A stretch of DNA of 64,000 nucleotides, from NCBI GenBank assembly GCA_963827585.1, contig CAWHCK010000042.1, positions 1-64,000 of the forward strand, read 5' to 3'. Source of the DNA: VAZQ01 sp963827585 (lineage in GTDB: Bacteria; Pseudomonadota; Alphaproteobacteria; Rhizobiales; Xanthobacteraceae). The notes below the pieces were generated by a model. The model searched no databases. It saw only the letters and a list, made by a program, of their open reading frames with translations, and was not told the DNA's origin. The translations under genes and the position numbers were made by a program. How positions within the stretch are numbered: position 1 is the stretch's first letter; each line of letters opens with the position of its first letter. Below are positions 1-6,338 of this stretch, piece after piece.

Positions 1-100
1 CCCCCCAGAAGCATGCAGCATGAGTGCTCCCTCCACTTGATGACCCGGCGTTCTGCGACCAGAACCAAGCAGCAGTATACAACACTCACGTCGGCGACTT

Positions 101-130
101 CTATAGATGACGATGCGTCGTCATCTATAG
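101..130. repeat. Perfect 13-base inverted repeat with 4-base loop
   Basis: Arm CTATAGATGACGA (101-113) is followed by loop TGCG and the exact reverse complement (118-130). No T-run follows, so it is not an evident intrinsic terminator. It could be a protein-binding or recombination site. The weak reading frame that crosses it (13-243) has no protein-like features. Confidence 0.8.
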
Positions 131-433
131 TTTACAGGTGTCGCCTGCGACAGCCGTCCATCAACGATGCCGCAACTTGGTTACCGCCTTCGAGGCAGCG
201 CCACAAAGCCCTGCCTGATTCCCGAAACGATGAGGATCTCTAGGCAGGCCATAGTGTCAATTGATCATAATGTCACGTTGGCTTTGCCCGGCCGATCCGA
301 GCACCGGAGTTGAGGATGAGAGTTAGTTTCAGGCGAGCCATGCCAATCAGCGTGCCAGCGCCAGCCCGTTGGAAAGTAGGTCCTTAGTCCTAGAGTTCTT
401 GCTCAGACGGGATCGCGCGATGCGCTCGCGCCA
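131..433. other. Intergenic stretch, nothing recognised
   Basis: About 300 bases between the palindrome and the end of the receiver-domain gene. I see no convincing reading frame, RNA gene or terminator in it. Confidence 0.5.
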
Positions 434-823
434 TCAGGGCGGCGCCACGGCTTGACGCAGGGCGGCGAGCAGGCGTCGCTCGTCGGTGGGCTTGCCGATG
501 CTCGGCGCCTTGGCCAGGGCAACCACCCCCAGCTTATGGCCGTCGTAAGCGCTCGCCAGCACGAACGGCACGCCCCGCGCCCGCAGCTCCTCCGCCACCG
601 GCGTTACCAGCTCGCCTTGCAGGTTGATGTCGAGCAGCGCCACGTCGGGTGTCTCGCCTTGCAGCAGCCGGAGCGCCTCGGCCACCGTCGCCGCCGGCCC
701 GAGCACGCGCCAGCCGTGCTCCTGCAGCAGCAGCTCGAGATCCATCGCGATCAGGAACTCGTCCTCGACCACCAGCACCAGCCGGCCGTCCGGCCGCGGT
801 TGCGGTTTCTGGCCATGCGGCAC
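434..823 (-). CDS. Single-domain response regulator (receiver only)
   Basis: A 129-residue CheY-like receiver with no output domain. The acidic pocket is VVEDE near residue 19, the phospho-acceptor Asp lies in ALLDINL near residue 65, and the conserved Lys is in the IGKP motif near residue 110. I chose the GTG start at 823 because GAGGAG lies about six bases upstream of it. The gene follows the HWE histidine kinase by 23 bases on the same strand, so the two form an operon and the kinase is the expected phosphodonor. Lone receivers paired with HWE kinases are common in alphaproteobacteria and usually act by protein-protein contact or as phosphate sinks. The target is not visible here. Confidence 0.85.
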   Translation of the reverse strand: MPHGQKPQPRPDGRLVLVVEDEFLIAMDLELLLQEHGWRVLGPAATVAEALRLLQGETPDVALLDINLQGELVTPVAEELRARGVPFVLASAYDGHKLGVVALAKAPSIGKPTDERRLLAALRQAVAPP

Positions 824-846
824 AAGGTCTCCTCACGAGACCGCCC

Positions 847-1848
847 CTACCCGATCGGGAACGCGACCTCGGCCCGCAAACCCTCCGGCGCGAAGGTCAG
901 TTCCGCCTGGCCGTGCAATTCGTGCGTGACGGCGAACTCGACCAGCCGGGTGCCGAAACCCTGGCCCGCCGGCGGCCGGGCTTCCGGGCCGCCCTGCTCC
1001 GTCCAGCGCAAGCGGAGACGGCGACCGCCGCCGTCCGCCGCGTCCCCGTCGTGCCGCCAGGCGACCCGGACTTGCCCCGCGGGGGAGGACAGCGCCCCGT
1101 GCTTGACCGCGTTGGTCGCCAGCTCGTGCAGGATCAGGCATACCGGCGTGATCTGCTGCCGCGACAGCGATACCCGAGGCCCGGCCTCGATCGCGATCGT
1201 TGCCGGGTCGGCGCCGTAGGGCGCCAGGATGCGCCCGACCAGCTCGCCCAGGTCGGCGGTGGCGTCCGCCTCGAACGCCAGCTCGTGCGCCTGCGCCAAG
1301 CTCCCCAGCCGGCCGAGGAAGGCGTCGCGGTAGGCCTCGCTGGACCGGCCCGCGGTCTGGGTCTGGCGGGCCAGCGCCTGCACCAGGGCGAACAGGTTCT
1401 TGACCCGGTGCCGCAGCTCGCCGAGCAGCAGCTCGCTCGCCTGCTCCTCGCGGCGGCCCTCGGTGACGTCCTCGATCGCGAGCAGGAGCGTGGTGCCGTG
1501 GTGGTCGGGGTGGAACATCTTGCGGGCGTCGAGCCGCATGGTGCGCCGGCCGAGGTGGGGGAAGTCGTGCTCGACCTCGTAGCCCTCGACGGCGGTGCTT
1601 CTCGGGATCACCGCCTCGAGCAGGTGACGCAGGTCGGGGATGTCCCACTGCCCGTCGCCGAGCTCGTAGAGGTGCCGGCCGAGGGTCGCGTCCCGGTCGA
1701 CGCAGAAGGCCTCGAAGAACGAGCGGCTGGCGGCCACCACGCAGAGCTTCTCGTCAAGGACGAGCAAGGGCTCGCGCACGGTGTCGACGATGCTCTGCGC
1801 CTGCACATGCGCGATGCGCATCAAGCGATAAAGATCCTCGAGGTTCAT
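847..1848 (-). CDS. HWE-family sensor histidine kinase with PAS domain
   Basis: About 333 residues from the ATG at 1848; an upstream in-frame start at 1974 would add 42 unlikely residues. A PAS-like sensor covers residues 20-130. The dimerisation helix carries the phospho-acceptor His in ELRHRVKN (near residue 147). The ATPase domain has the N box in HELATNAVKHG, the WxE element (RWTEQGG) that defines HWE kinases, and a G box GFGTRLVEF. There is no membrane segment, so it should be cytoplasmic and sense an internal signal. It is co-transcribed with the lone receiver downstream. The ligand of the PAS domain is unknown. Confidence 0.88.
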   Translation of the reverse strand: MNLEDLYRLMRIAHVQAQSIVDTVREPLLVLDEKLCVVAASRSFFEAFCVDRDATLGRHLYELGDGQWDIPDLRHLLEAVIPRSTAVEGYEVEHDFPHLGRRTMRLDARKMFHPDHHGTTLLLAIEDVTEGRREEQASELLLGELRHRVKNLFALVQALARQTQTAGRSSEAYRDAFLGRLGSLAQAHELAFEADATADLGELVGRILAPYGADPATIAIEAGPRVSLSRQQITPVCLILHELATNAVKHGALSSPAGQVRVAWRHDGDAADGGGRRLRLRWTEQGGPEARPPAGQGFGTRLVEFAVTHELHGQAELTFAPEGLRAEVAFPIG

Positions 1849-2119
1849 GTCTGCCGCGCATCCTTTGCCGTTCGGTGATCGTCGTATCTCATCCCAGCTA
1901 ATATAAGCCGAGCATATCGCCTTACCCGCCCTTCGGATCAGCTTGCCATGCGCCGCACAAGGAACAGATAGCACATTCCCATTTATAGCTGATAATGGGA
2001 GAGTGTGCTATGCGGCCTCCAGCAAAAGCAAGGGCGAGACGGGGATGTGCGAACAGGCGCCAATAACCGTAATTGGGAAAGTGCCGTCTGCTGGCGGACC
2101 GTTGTCGCTTGTTCTTGGC

Positions 2120-2365
2120 TCAGCCCCGGTCCGGCTCGGGCAGCGATGTCAGGCCGTATTTGTTCTTGGTCTGCACTAGCCGTCCGGTGACGGACAGGCG
2201 CATGATAGTGCGCGTGACCTCGTCCTTGGTATGCTGTGGGGCAAGCGCCTCGACCATCTCATTCCTGCTTCGAGGCAGACCGTCGCTGAGCAGCTTGAGG
2301 ATTGCCGGCGCAATGCGGGCCACCATCGCATGCGTGTCGTCGGAGGAAATGTGGGAATGGGGCAT
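2120..2365 (-). CDS. Small hypothetical protein, winged-helix-like
   Basis: An 81-residue protein with the pattern of a short winged helix: helices around LSDGLPRSRNEMVEAL and TKDEVTRTIMRLSVTGRLV, followed by a basic strand QTKNKYGLTSL. I do not recognise the family. It stands alone between the histidine kinase and a CDGSH-type gene, all on the minus strand. Codon use is balanced and the sequence is protein-like, but without a homologue the call stays tentative. It may be a small regulator carried by the element. Confidence 0.5.
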   Translation of the reverse strand: MPHSHISSDDTHAMVARIAPAILKLLSDGLPRSRNEMVEALAPQHTKDEVTRTIMRLSVTGRLVQTKNKYGLTSLPEPDRG

Positions 2366-2436
2366 GCCGGTCCGATAACGCTGCCGGAACGACTAGGCAA
2401 TCGCGCTGCGCCCCAGTCGGTCACCGGGCGCGCCGG

Positions 2437-2976
2437 TCAACTCCCTTCAGCTGACGCGGGCACGGCCTGGGCCGCAGCTTGGAAGCCAATCTTGGAATGG
2501 GTGCCGTCGCACAGCGGCTTCTTGGTCGACGCACCGCAGCGGCACAGCCAGACCTTGCCCTTCGTGGGTAGGACCTTGCCGTCGGTGTCGCGCAGCTCGA
2601 CCGGGCCGGTGACCAGGGCGTGCAAGGGCTGCGCGGCCGTGAGCGACGGTACGCCTACAGCCCCGCACCAGGCGAGGAACTCGGGGGCACGGCGCGCACC
2701 GCCTCCTGGTCCGTGAAGTCGTCGGCCCGCAACGCGCGCTCGAGCACAAAGCGGACCCAGCCGCAGCAGCGGCCGGAGCGCCAGCGGGCCCCTCCCCTCA
2801 CCCCTCCAAACCCGCCGCGCCGCTGCCGCGCCTGATCCGGGACCGCGACCGCGAGCCCGATTTCTGACGCAAGCCGGACACAGCCTGCTCTCAAAGCCGG
2901 GGATAAAGACCTCGCGCCGGTTGCGTTTGCACGTCAACCAGTTCCAGACTTGAATGGTCAACAGCTTCACGAGCAA
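2437..2976 (-). CDS. CDGSH iron-sulfur domain protein, N-terminal part doubtful
   Basis: The C-terminal third carries a classic CDGSH 2Fe-2S motif, CRCGASTKKPLCDGTH, with the three Cys and one His ligands in place, preceded by VTGPVELRDTDGKVLPTKG. The first 100 or so residues are Arg/Gly-rich and do not look like a folded domain, and neighbouring frames there look equally plausible. The true start may therefore be well inside this span, or the gene may have lost or shifted its N-terminal half. Proteins of this type bind a redox cluster; the cellular role of bacterial members is mostly unknown. Only the region 2437 to about 2650 is well supported. Confidence 0.55.
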   Translation of the reverse strand: MLVKLLTIQVWNWLTCKRNRREVFIPGFESRLCPACVRNRARGRGPGSGAAAARRVWRGEGRGPLALRPLLRLGPLCARARVAGRRLHGPGGGARRAPEFLAWCGAVGVPSLTAAQPLHALVTGPVELRDTDGKVLPTKGKVWLCRCGASTKKPLCDGTHSKIGFQAAAQAVPASAEGS

Positions 2977-2990
2977 ACGAGTTTACTCGT
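2971..2990. promoter_or_regulatory. Putative partition operator upstream of parA
   Basis: CGAGT-TT-ACTCG (2978-2989) is a perfect short palindrome about 35 bases before the parA start, and a related ACGAG lies just upstream. The 11-base core recurs inverted at 3626-3636, after parA. The pair brackets parA as expected for ParA/RHH autoregulation or a parS-type centromere. This is inference from position and symmetry. Confidence 0.5.
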
Positions 2991-3023
2991 TCACGGGTTT
3001 AAAGGTTTTCAAATGGCTCATGC

Positions 3024-3737
3024 ATGGACGTAATCGCCGTCATCGCCCAGAAGGGCGGCACCGGAAAAACCTCCCTGGCGCTTTCCCTTGCCGTCGAGGC
3101 GCAGCGCCGGGGCCTTGCCGCCGCCGTGATCGACCTCGATCCGCAGGCGACCGCCACCAACTGGGGCGACCGGCGCGAGGCCGAGACGCCGGTGATCGTC
3201 TCCGCCCAGCCCGCGCGGCTGCGCCATGTGCTGGATGCGGCGCAAGGGCAGGGGGCGCAGCTGGTGCTGATCGACACGCCTGCGCGCAGCGAGCAGGCGG
3301 CCCTTGAGGCCGCCAAGGCCGCGTGCCTGGTGCTGGTGCCGTGTCGCCCGGCCATCTACGACCTTGAGACCGTGGCCACCACCGCCGAGCTCGTCGGCTA
3401 TGCCGGCGGGCGGCCGGTCGCGGTGATCCTCAACGGCGTGCCGCCGCGCGGGAGCAAGGGCGAGCAGGCGGCGGACGTGATCCGCTCGCTGACGCTCCCG
3501 GTCTGCCCCGCATCCTTCGGCTACCGCGCCGCCTTCAACGATGCGGGCGCGCTCGGCCTGACGGCCGCCGAGTACGATCCCGGCGGCAAGGCGGCGCAGG
3601 AAATCGAACGGGTTTATGAGTTTGTGAGTAAACTCGTAAAGGAGACAACGAGGCAAGGTGAGGACAGGCATGGCCAGGAAACCAGCCGACCTGCGCAGCG
3701 CGATGCAGGCCGCCCGGGGCGGCGGCGCTCCGCGTAG
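3024..3737 (+). CDS. parA: ParA-type partition ATPase of the plasmid replicon
   Basis: A 237-residue ATPase of the small ParA type without an N-terminal HTH. The deviant Walker A motif QKGGTGKTS is at residues 9-17, switch I/Asp in IDLDPQAT near residue 40, and Walker B-like LVLIDTPA near residue 80. Its role is to position plasmid copies by ATP-driven cycling on the nucleoid together with a DNA-binding partner. The gene heads a cluster parA - ribbon-helix-helix gene - repA - iterons, and its 3' end overlaps the start region of the partner gene. Palindromes before and after parA probably bind the partner. This is a replicon module separate from the second ParA at 38.5-39.1 kb. Confidence 0.9.
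   Translation: MDVIAVIAQKGGTGKTSLALSLAVEAQRRGLAAAVIDLDPQATATNWGDRREAETPVIVSAQPARLRHVLDAAQGQGAQLVLIDTPARSEQAALEAAKAACLVLVPCRPAIYDLETVATTAELVGYAGGRPVAVILNGVPPRGSKGEQAADVIRSLTLPVCPASFGYRAAFNDAGALGLTAAEYDPGGKAAQEIERVYEFVSKLVKETTRQGEDRHGQETSRPAQRDAGRPGRRRSA
3619..3640. promoter_or_regulatory. Inverted copy of the parA-upstream operator core
   Basis: GAGTAAACTCG at 3626-3636 is the exact reverse complement of bases 2978-2988. A related GAGTTTG lies directly upstream. It falls at the 3' end of parA and just before the start of the ribbon-helix-helix gene, so it is a candidate second binding site for that protein. Confidence 0.45.
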
Positions 3738-4086
3738 GCAGGCGGCATCCCAGAGCGAAGAGGCCGCGCCCGCGGCCGGGCAGACCGATGAGGCGCGCGA
3801 GCACCCCGCGCCCCGGGAGCAGGCCCCGCGCGATCCGCATTTCCGCCCCGGGCGGGCCACGATGACCAATGTGACCGGCTATTTCCCGCCTGCGGTCAAG
3901 AAGTTGCTGCGCATGCTCGCGGCCGAGGAGGAGACGACCATCCAAGAGCTGATGGCCGAGGCGCTCAACGATCTCTTTGCCAAGCGCGGCAAGCCCGAGA
4001 TCGCGCCGCGCGAGGATGCTGGCGAGGGCAGGGGAGGGCGGCGTGCCCGCACAAAATCTGGGGATGGAGCCGAGGCCCGCGCCTAA
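3670..4086 (+). CDS. Ribbon-helix-helix partition partner protein
   Basis: About 138 residues from the ATG at 3670, which has GAGG at a good distance; a GTG at 3658 is an alternative. The first 60 residues are Ala/Pro/Glu-rich and probably disordered. Residues 64-110 (TNVTGYFPPAVKKLLRMLAA and following) form a ribbon-helix-helix DNA-binding unit, and the tail is basic. A small RHH protein directly after parA and before repA is the usual layout of type Ib-like partition loci, where it binds the centromere, stimulates ParA and represses the operon. Both neighbouring palindromes are candidate sites. Confidence 0.75.
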   Translation: MARKPADLRSAMQAARGGGAPRRQAASQSEEAAPAAGQTDEAREHPAPREQAPRDPHFRPGRATMTNVTGYFPPAVKKLLRMLAAEEETTIQELMAEALNDLFAKRGKPEIAPREDAGEGRGGRRARTKSGDGAEARA

Positions 4087-4128
4087 ATCCGGTAGGGCCG
4101 TTCCTGATCTCCTGTTAAAGTCCCGCGC

Positions 4129-5070
4129 ATGAGCCAAGACGGCGAAACACCCCAGAGCGATCTCTTCCAGCCCGCCGCGCGGGGGGGCTTGAGCCTCATT
4201 CAGCGCCGCGTGCTGCGCGCCCAGATCGAGATCCAGGCCCAGGACGCGGCCAAGGTCCTCTACCAGCACACGGTGTTGTGCCAGACGGTGATGCCCTACC
4301 GCGATCCGGGACCGGATGCGCGGCTCTGGCACCGCGTGCAGGGCAACGCCCATCTCGAGATCCAGGCCGGGCGCGCGCTGCACCCGGAAAAGCGCGAATT
4401 TGTGGATGTCGGCCTGCCCTTCGGCCCCAAGCCGCGCCTCATCCTCTACTATCTCAACGCCGAGGCGCTGCGCACGCGCTCGCCGCTGATCGAGGTGCAG
4501 GACAGCCTGACCTCCTTCGTCAAACGCATCGGGCTGGCCCCCAAGGGCCAGAACATGACCATCGTCAAGGACCAGCTCACCCGCCTCTCGGCGGCGGATT
4601 TCCGCATGGGCTATATCGACGGCAACGAGGCCACGACGGTCAAGGCGACGATCATCAAAGGTTTCAAGCTCTGGTTTCCCAAGGACGAGCGCCAGCGGGT
4701 GCTCTGGCCCTCAACCGTCCAGTTCAGCCAGGAATACTTCGAGGACCTGCTGTGCCACGCCGTGCCGCTCAACGAGGCGGCGGTGGCCAATCTCTCGCAT
4801 TCGGCCATGGCGCTCGACCTCTACACCTGGCTGGCGCAGCGCCTGCATCGGGTGAGCCGGACGGGCAGCCAGTTCGTGCCCTGGACGGCGCTGCTGGAGC
4901 AGTTCGGGCAGGGCTACGGGCGCATCCGCAAGTTCCGCGAGGTGTTCCGCGCCACGCTGCGCATGGTCCATGCCGTCTACCCGGATGCGCGCTTTGATGT
5001 CGACGGGCGCGGCATGACCCTCTTCAACAGCCGCCCCCCTGTGCCCTACCGGCTGCTGCCGCTCCGCTGA
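4129..5070 (+). CDS. repA: Plasmid replication initiator RepA (RepA_C type)
   Basis: A 313-residue protein matching plasmid-encoded RepA proteins of alphaproteobacterial and related broad-host-range plasmids, recognised from blocks such as GPKPRLILYYLNAEA, SLTSFVKRIGL and FSQEYFEDLLCHAVPLN. Such proteins bind iterons and open the origin. It lies 42 bases after the RHH gene, and four iterons begin about 90 bases after its stop, giving a complete par-rep-ori block. Presence of this block inside an element integrated at a tRNA gene suggests that a plasmid has fused with, or been captured by, the ICE. The frame is intact. Confidence 0.88.
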   Translation: MSQDGETPQSDLFQPAARGGLSLIQRRVLRAQIEIQAQDAAKVLYQHTVLCQTVMPYRDPGPDARLWHRVQGNAHLEIQAGRALHPEKREFVDVGLPFGPKPRLILYYLNAEALRTRSPLIEVQDSLTSFVKRIGLAPKGQNMTIVKDQLTRLSAADFRMGYIDGNEATTVKATIIKGFKLWFPKDERQRVLWPSTVQFSQEYFEDLLCHAVPLNEAAVANLSHSAMALDLYTWLAQRLHRVSRTGSQFVPWTALLEQFGQGYGRIRKFREVFRATLRMVHAVYPDARFDVDGRGMTLFNSRPPVPYRLLPLR

Positions 5071-5160
5071 TCCGGACCCGGCCCGCTCCGGCGGGACTTC
5101 GCTCCCGCCAAGCGCCCCAAAGTAGTCGTGGATAAACCCTTGGCATGAAAGCACTTGTCC

Positions 5161-5290
5161 ACGACCAGTTTGGGGCGCAGGCGCGACCAGTTTGGGGCGC
5201 AGGATTATGAAAACCGCATCGGAGAGGCCGAGGGGAACCGGGGATTCGGGCGCGACCAGTTTGGGGCACCCCTTACGACCAGTTTGGGGC
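5161..5290. repeat. Replication origin iterons (four direct repeats)
   Basis: The 15-base sequence CGACCAGTTTGGGGC occurs exactly at 5162-5176, 5184-5198, 5253-5267 and 5276-5290, all in the same orientation. Start-to-start distances are 22, 69 and 23 bases, close to one and three units of two helical turns, as expected for a protein that binds one helix face. Position directly after repA marks this as the RepA-dependent origin. Confidence 0.9.
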
Positions 5291-5562
5291 ACAAACCTAT
5301 AGTAAAAATCCTATAGCCCTTTCCTGTAGTTGGTGCCGTGCATCCGTGAATAACAAAATAATACCGCAGCCCTTGAAAGAAAGATTGCCTAGTAATACTT
5401 TCAGGCTGAAAGAGGCAAGGCAAAGGGCCATCGCCGGAGCTGCGGTTGAAGACTTATAAAGGACGACCTTTTGAAGCCCGGCGAGCGGGCTCCCCGTTCA
5501 GGGCGGCGGATCCGGCTGACGCTGCGCCGGCGAAGGGCTCTGGGGGTCAAGCAGAACTTCCT
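5291..5562. other. AT-rich origin flank, otherwise empty
   Basis: After the last iteron, bases 5291-5400 are clearly richer in A and T than the surroundings (runs such as TAACAAAATAATA) and probably form the melting region of the origin. From 5400 to the Tn3-family left end I see no gene. Confidence 0.5.
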
Positions 5563-5598
5563 GGGGTAGGTTCGGGATACGTGTAAAAAGTGGTCACA
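5563..5598. repeat. Tn3-family left terminal inverted repeat
   Basis: The 36 bases are the exact reverse complement of 9307-9342; after one mismatch the match resumes for four more bases. The tnpR stop codon lies within it. Confidence 0.95.
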
Positions 5599-6262
5599 GG
5601 GCTGAAGGCTGCGTGGCACGGGCACGTTTGGTGATCTCGCCGACGATGCTCCGGCTGGCTCGGCCGGCGATCTTCTTTTGGATCTGGCGGATGCTGAGGT
5701 CTGTGGACCTGGCGATCGCCTCGATCTCGCTGACGACGCGCTGTGGCGTGGCAGGCCGTCCAAGGTGCCTGCCACGCGCCTCGGCAGCTCTCATCCCGGC
5801 GGTCACGCGCTCGCTGACCAGCGACGATTCCAGCTCGGCCATGGCGCCGATGATCGTGAACATCGCCCGGCCCATGGGGCTGTCGGTGTCGATCTGATCC
5901 TGGACGCTGACGAAGCGCACGCCGAGATGGTCGAACTCCTCGAGCGCCGTCAGCAGGTGGCGCGTGCTGCGGGCAAAGCGGTCGAACTTCCAGACCAGTA
6001 CGCAGTCGATCTCGCGGTTCCGGGCGGCCGCCATCAGGGCGTTGAGCTGGGGCCGACCCTCCCTGCGCCCTGACACGGCGACGTCGCAGTAGTCCTGGAT
6101 GACGTCGAGGCCGGCGCGCACGGCGTAGCCGCGCAGACCGTCATACTGCAGGTCCGGCTTCTGGTCGGCGGTCGAGACCCGCAGGTAAAGGGCGGTGCGG
6201 GTTCCGTGCCGCGGCTTGGCGGCTGCGCGCTTGCGTCCAGCAAGGTATTCCTTTGCGGACAC
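5594..6262 (-). CDS. tnpR: TnpR resolvase, serine recombinase
   Basis: About 222 residues. The nucleophilic Ser is in ALYLRVSTADQ, followed by the conserved VWKFDRFARS block and the MGRAMFTIIGAMAELE long-helix region; the C-terminal part is a small HTH (DLSIRQIQKKIAG). I chose the GTG at 6262 because AGGAGG lies 10 bases upstream; the longer frame to 6358 would overlap tnpA. It resolves cointegrates at a res site. Only 76 bases separate it from divergent tnpA, so res must be compact or overlap the gene starts. The stop codon lies in the left terminal repeat. Confidence 0.92.
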   Translation of the reverse strand: MSAKEYLAGRKRAAAKPRHGTRTALYLRVSTADQKPDLQYDGLRGYAVRAGLDVIQDYCDVAVSGRREGRPQLNALMAAARNREIDCVLVWKFDRFARSTRHLLTALEEFDHLGVRFVSVQDQIDTDSPMGRAMFTIIGAMAELESSLVSERVTAGMRAAEARGRHLGRPATPQRVVSEIEAIARSTDLSIRQIQKKIAGRASRSIVGEITKRARATQPSAL

Positions 6263-6338
6263 CGAACCGCTACCTCCTATCCCCTTCAAATCACATACCC
6301 CGCCCTGCCGCTTCGGCGCACCCTTTTCCGGACATGCC

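Noticed and set aside
13..243. 76-residue open frame at the left edge, plus strand
   Set aside because: Low-complexity Ser/Thr/Arg composition, no domain, and it runs through the perfect palindrome at 101-130.
649..1878. 409-residue plus-strand frame across the histidine kinase region
   Set aside because: Shadow of the minus-strand kinase; the sequence is Arg/Gly/Ala-rich without domains.
5161..5290. Repeat cluster as a CRISPR array
   Set aside because: Repeats are only 15 bases with spacers of 7, 54 and 8 bases, there are no cas genes, and the position directly after repA identifies iterons.
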